A stretch of DNA of 6,851 bases, from assembly GCA_964626015.1 (NCBI GenBank), contig CAZVCC010000096.1, forward strand, positions 1-6,851, written 5' to 3'. A program made the position numbers and the translations under genes. Position 1 is the stretch's first letter, and every line of letters starts with the position of its first letter. Below are positions 4,192 through 6,851 of the stretch, piece after piece. The notes beneath the pieces were generated by a model, which did no database searches, was not told the origin of the DNA, and saw only the letters and a list, made by a program, of their open reading frames with translations. This DNA comes from CAIKZJ01 sp964626015 (GTDB lineage: Bacteria > Bacteroidota > Ignavibacteria > Tepidaquicellales > Tepidaquicellaceae).

Positions 4192-6684
4192 ATGCGAAAT
4201 TTCTTAACTGATGCTCAGCTCAGGTCAGAGTTTTCCCGATGCGAATTCTGCGAAGAAAAACCCTGTAAAGAAGCGTGTCCCGTCGACTGCTCACCCGCTG
4301 ATTTCATTATGGCTGCTAAAAGAGGTCTGCCTCAGGATTTTCAGCGTTCAGCTGCTATTATTATGGGCAGTAATCCCCTCGGTGGTGTCTGCGGATACGT
4401 CTGCCCCGATTACCACTGCATGAAAGCATGCGTACATAAAACTTTCGATAACGCCGTAAGCATTCCTCCTGTTCAGGCAACTATCATCAAGAAGGCGAAA
4501 GAAATTAATATGATGCCAGATTTTAAACTTGCCCTTCCTAACGGCAAGAAGATTGCAGTTATCGGCTCTGGTCCCGCAGGACTCGGCGCTTGCTCAGTTC
4601 TTGCACAGAAAGGTTATCAGGTTGATATATTCGAAAAAGATAATAAACCCGGAGGCATGTGCAACCTTATTCCTGAAATCCGTCTCGATAAAAACGTTCT
4701 TTATTCTGATATAGATTTTCTTAAACAGCTCGGCGATATAAACTTCATCTTTAATGCTAACGTTGTTCAGCCCGAAGAGCTTCTTGCTGAGTATGACGCA
4801 GTCATTGTCAGCTCGGGACTCGATATTGAAAACCGGCTTAACATAAAAGGCGAAGACTTTGCTTATCACTGGATTGAATATCTTGAGAACCATAAATCAT
4901 TGAACATAAAGGGTATGAACGTTGCCGTCGTTGGCGGTGGTGCAATAGCCGTTGACGTTGCCGTGACAGCAAAACTGCGCGGTGCAATGAACGTAGAAAT
5001 GATATGCCTTGAGAAGTTTGACGAAATGCCGCTCACAAAACATGAGCGTGACCTTATTCTTGAATACGGTATTGAAATAACAGGCAGAACAAAAGTTGAT
5101 TCTGTTAACGGTGCTTCAAAAGGCAAGGTTAAGAAAATAAAATCTATAAAGACTTCAAAAGTAATATTGCCTAAAGGCGAGAAGTTTCTTCCCGCAAAAA
5201 TGAAACCTGATAAAAATGCAAATCCTCAGACAAGAAAGTTTGATATTGTTGTAATTTCTGTCGGCAGTAAGTCTTCAATAAAACCGGCAAGGAAGAAAGG
5301 TCTGTTCTTTGCAGGCGATATGGTTAACGGACCAACCACTGTCGTAGAAGCAGTTGCTGCAGGAAAAAATACCGCCGCTCAGGTTGATGCTTTCATATTC
5401 AATTATACAAAACCTAAAATTAAAAAGAATGTAAAAAGCCGTGTACAGCTTGCCGGCAAGGACTTGATTCCCGTTTCTCTTGAATCGGATTTCTTCGGCA
5501 GAAAAATTATTTCACCGTTCCTTCTGTCCGCTGCTCCGCCGAGCGACGGGTACGAACAGATGAAGAAAGCTTACGAAGCAGGGTGGGCAGGCGGCGTGAT
5601 GAAGACTGCTTTCGATAATGTTGATATACATATTCCCGCAGAGTACATGTTCGCTGTCACGCAATCAACTTACGGAAATTGTGATAACGTCTCTGGTCAT
5701 CCGCTTAATCGAGTATGCGAAGAAATTAAAAAACTTGTCGCTGAATATCCCGACAGGCTTACTCTTGCTTCAACTGGCGGACCCGTAACAGGCAATGACG
5801 AAGCCGACATGAAAGTGTGGCAGTCGAATACAACGAAGCTTGAATCTTCAGGAGTCATGGGTATTGAGTACAGCCTCTCCTGTCCTCAGGGCGGCGACGG
5901 TACCAAAGGCGATATTGTTTCGCAGGATGCAGAGCTCACTGCAAAGATTATTGACTGGGTGATGCAGATAAGCAATCCCGAAATACCAAAACTGTTCAAG
6001 CTTACTGCAGCAGTTACATCAATCTATCCAATCATGTCTGCAATCAAAGAAGTGTTTGATAGACACCCTGATAAAAAAGCAGGCGTTACTCTTGCCAACA
6101 CTTTCCCTGCTCTTTCATTCAGAAAAGGCAGCAAGGAAAACTGGGAAGAAGGCGTAGTTGTCGGACTTTCGGGCGAAGGCGTTATTCCAATCAGCAATCT
6201 TACTCTTGCAAATGTTGCGCGTCACGGTATAACAGTCTCGGGTAACGGAGGACCAATGGACTATAAAGCAGCGGCTGACTTTCTCGCACTTGGCGCAAAG
6301 ACGGTACAGTTCTGCACAATAGTTATGAAATATGGTTACGGAATAATAAACGACTTAAACTCAGGACTTAGTTATCTGCTTAAAGAGCGCGGATTAAACT
6401 CTGTCAACGAGCTTATCGGTTACGCATTCCCGAATCCTATCACAGGATTCATGGAACTTACACCTGTTAAGAAAATATCAGCTGTCAACAAAGAACTTTG
6501 CGAGCATTGCGGTAACTGCGAACGCTGTCCGTACCTTGCAATAGAACTCGACAGCAGAAAAATCCCTGTTACCGATGCATCAAAATGCATAGGTTGCTCA
6601 ATCTGCGCCCAGAAATGTTTTGCAGGCGCATTGTACATGAGAGAAAGAACACCAGAAGAAATGAGTGTATTAAACGAAGCATAA
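4192..6684 (+). CDS. Dihydropyrimidine dehydrogenase-like PreT-PreA fusion flavoprotein
   Basis: A cytosolic Fe-S flavoprotein of 830 residues, about the sum of bacterial PreT and PreA (each near 410), in dihydropyrimidine dehydrogenase (DPD) order. The N-terminal cluster region has Cys17, 20, 25, 29 and Cys67, 71, 76, 80, plus Gln95 where DPD has its unusual glutamine ligand. The FAD fold is GSGPAG (125-130) with FAGD at 373-376; the NAD(P)H fold is GGGAIA (248-253). The FMN barrel spans about 430-760, with Lys471, catalytic Cys564 in SLSCPQGG, Lys603 and Asn636-Thr637. The C-terminal ferredoxin has Cys770, 773, 776, 779 and Cys799, 802, 805, 809. It likely transfers electrons from NAD(P)H through FAD, clusters and FMN to reduce uracil/thymine, or the reverse. 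From remembered human DPD, Asn496 and Asp498 match Asn609 and Glu611, but Asn668 is Ser561. Glu274 replaces an NADPH-binding arginine, suggesting NADH. The ATG at 4192 has no Shine-Dalgarno. A related substrate is possible, since no pyrimidine genes are visible nearby. Confidence 0.88.
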   Translation: MRNFLTDAQLRSEFSRCEFCEEKPCKEACPVDCSPADFIMAAKRGLPQDFQRSAAIIMGSNPLGGVCGYVCPDYHCMKACVHKTFDNAVSIPPVQATIIKKAKEINMMPDFKLALPNGKKIAVIGSGPAGLGACSVLAQKGYQVDIFEKDNKPGGMCNLIPEIRLDKNVLYSDIDFLKQLGDINFIFNANVVQPEELLAEYDAVIVSSGLDIENRLNIKGEDFAYHWIEYLENHKSLNIKGMNVAVVGGGAIAVDVAVTAKLRGAMNVEMICLEKFDEMPLTKHERDLILEYGIEITGRTKVDSVNGASKGKVKKIKSIKTSKVILPKGEKFLPAKMKPDKNANPQTRKFDIVVISVGSKSSIKPARKKGLFFAGDMVNGPTTVVEAVAAGKNTAAQVDAFIFNYTKPKIKKNVKSRVQLAGKDLIPVSLESDFFGRKIISPFLLSAAPPSDGYEQMKKAYEAGWAGGVMKTAFDNVDIHIPAEYMFAVTQSTYGNCDNVSGHPLNRVCEEIKKLVAEYPDRLTLASTGGPVTGNDEADMKVWQSNTTKLESSGVMGIEYSLSCPQGGDGTKGDIVSQDAELTAKIIDWVMQISNPEIPKLFKLTAAVTSIYPIMSAIKEVFDRHPDKKAGVTLANTFPALSFRKGSKENWEEGVVVGLSGEGVIPISNLTLANVARHGITVSGNGGPMDYKAAADFLALGAKTVQFCTIVMKYGYGIINDLNSGLSYLLKERGLNSVNELIGYAFPNPITGFMELTPVKKISAVNKELCEHCGNCERCPYLAIELDSRKIPVTDASKCIGCSICAQKCFAGALYMRERTPEEMSVLNEA

Positions 6685-6689
6685 AGATT

Positions 6690-6710
6690 AAAACAGTGAT
6701 TAATTGTTTT
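6690..6710 (+). terminator. Weak AT-rich terminator-like hairpin after the large gene
   Basis: AAAACA (6690-6695) pairs with TGTTTT (6705-6710), extendable by a G-T and a T-A pair, and ends in a T-rich run. It starts six bases after the stop codon. The stem is almost all A-T, so termination strength is doubtful. A second all-AT stem, TATTTAT with ATAAATA around AGTA, is at 6723-6740. Confidence 0.33.
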
Positions 6711-6711
6711 T

Positions 6712-6832
6712 CTTAGTGCTCTTATTTATAGTAATAAATATATAAGTTCTTTTAATAATAATATCTTAGTGACCTTAGTGCCTTAGTGGTGAAAGATTTT
6801 ATTCTTCTTTCATTTGGTGCTTTGGTGGTGAT
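6712..6832. repeat. Degenerate short repeats of CTTAGTG / TTTGGTG words
   Basis: CTTAGTG occurs at 6712-6718, 6765-6771, 6774-6780 and 6782-6788, the last three spaced nine and eight bases apart. The cluster ends in GTGGTGA. A diverged parallel cluster follows, with TTTGGTG at 6813-6819 and 6821-6827, again ending GTGGTGA and followed by a T-rich run. The shared layout (word, word, GTGGTGA, T-rich tail) points to two copies of one repeat family rather than chance. The 167 bases from 6685 to the window end contain no gene. The repeat may continue past the window. Confidence 0.65.
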
Positions 6833-6851
6833 ATTTTTGCAATAAATTATT

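Noticed and set aside
4594..5126. Two minus-strand open frames (4594-4893 and 4866-5126)
   Set aside because: They lie antisense inside the FAD/NAD(P)H domains of the large gene and have no recognisable protein features.
4192..6684. Glutamate synthase small subunit (GltD)
   Set aside because: The N-terminal half has the GltD-like fold, but the protein continues into a PreA-type FMN barrel with catalytic Cys564 and a two-cluster ferredoxin. That is the dihydropyrimidine dehydrogenase architecture.

Overview
The window looks like a bacterial chromosomal segment, AT-rich, with protein genes on both strands around a 747-base divergent intergenic region. Most starts lack a clear Shine-Dalgarno sequence, the leaders are very AT-rich, and the gene content is sulfur and iron-sulfur redox. 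Together these suggest a Bacteroidota/Ignavibacteriota/Chlorobiota-type organism living at least partly without oxygen. That placement is an inference, and no ribosomal or other phylogenetic marker is present.

Left half (bases 1-3444, minus strand): a tight operon read right to left. It begins with a DsrC-type sulfur carrier (both C-terminal cysteines present), then a small DsrM-like membrane cytochrome b protein, then a DsrK-like iron-sulfur protein with a heterodisulfide-reductase catalytic domain, and ends with a class V cysteine desulfurase cut by the window edge. DsrM and DsrK probably overlap by an ATGA. In known systems DsrMK exchanges electrons between membrane quinones and DsrC (its trisulfide or disulfide form). 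Here dsrC, dsrM and dsrK form a compact set without dsrAB, dsrJ, dsrO or dsrP beside them, and a cysteine desulfurase is their downstream neighbour. This arrangement is the most interesting feature of the window, since it could be a DsrC/DsrMK sulfur-redox unit fed by cysteine-derived sulfur.

Middle (3445-4191): no credible protein gene. It holds a cluster of hairpins at 3651-3734 (one with a T-tract on the minus strand, one with a GAAA tetraloop on the plus strand). It also holds a degenerate tandem repeat (about 132 bases, two full units plus a decayed third) built from TCCGTG/TCCGCG words, and an inverted copy of one of those words at 3601.

Right half (4192-6684, plus strand): one large gene of 830 residues. 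It encodes a complete PreT-PreA type fusion with the domain order of dihydropyrimidine dehydrogenase: N-terminal Fe-S clusters, FAD and NAD(P)H domains, FMN barrel, C-terminal two-cluster ferredoxin. The catalytic cysteine and most pyrimidine-contact residues are present, but one contact asparagine appears to be serine. The tail (6685-6851) has a weak AT-rich terminator-like hairpin and a second family of short degenerate repeats (CTTAGTG / TTTGGTG words), so the large gene is bracketed by two repeat families.
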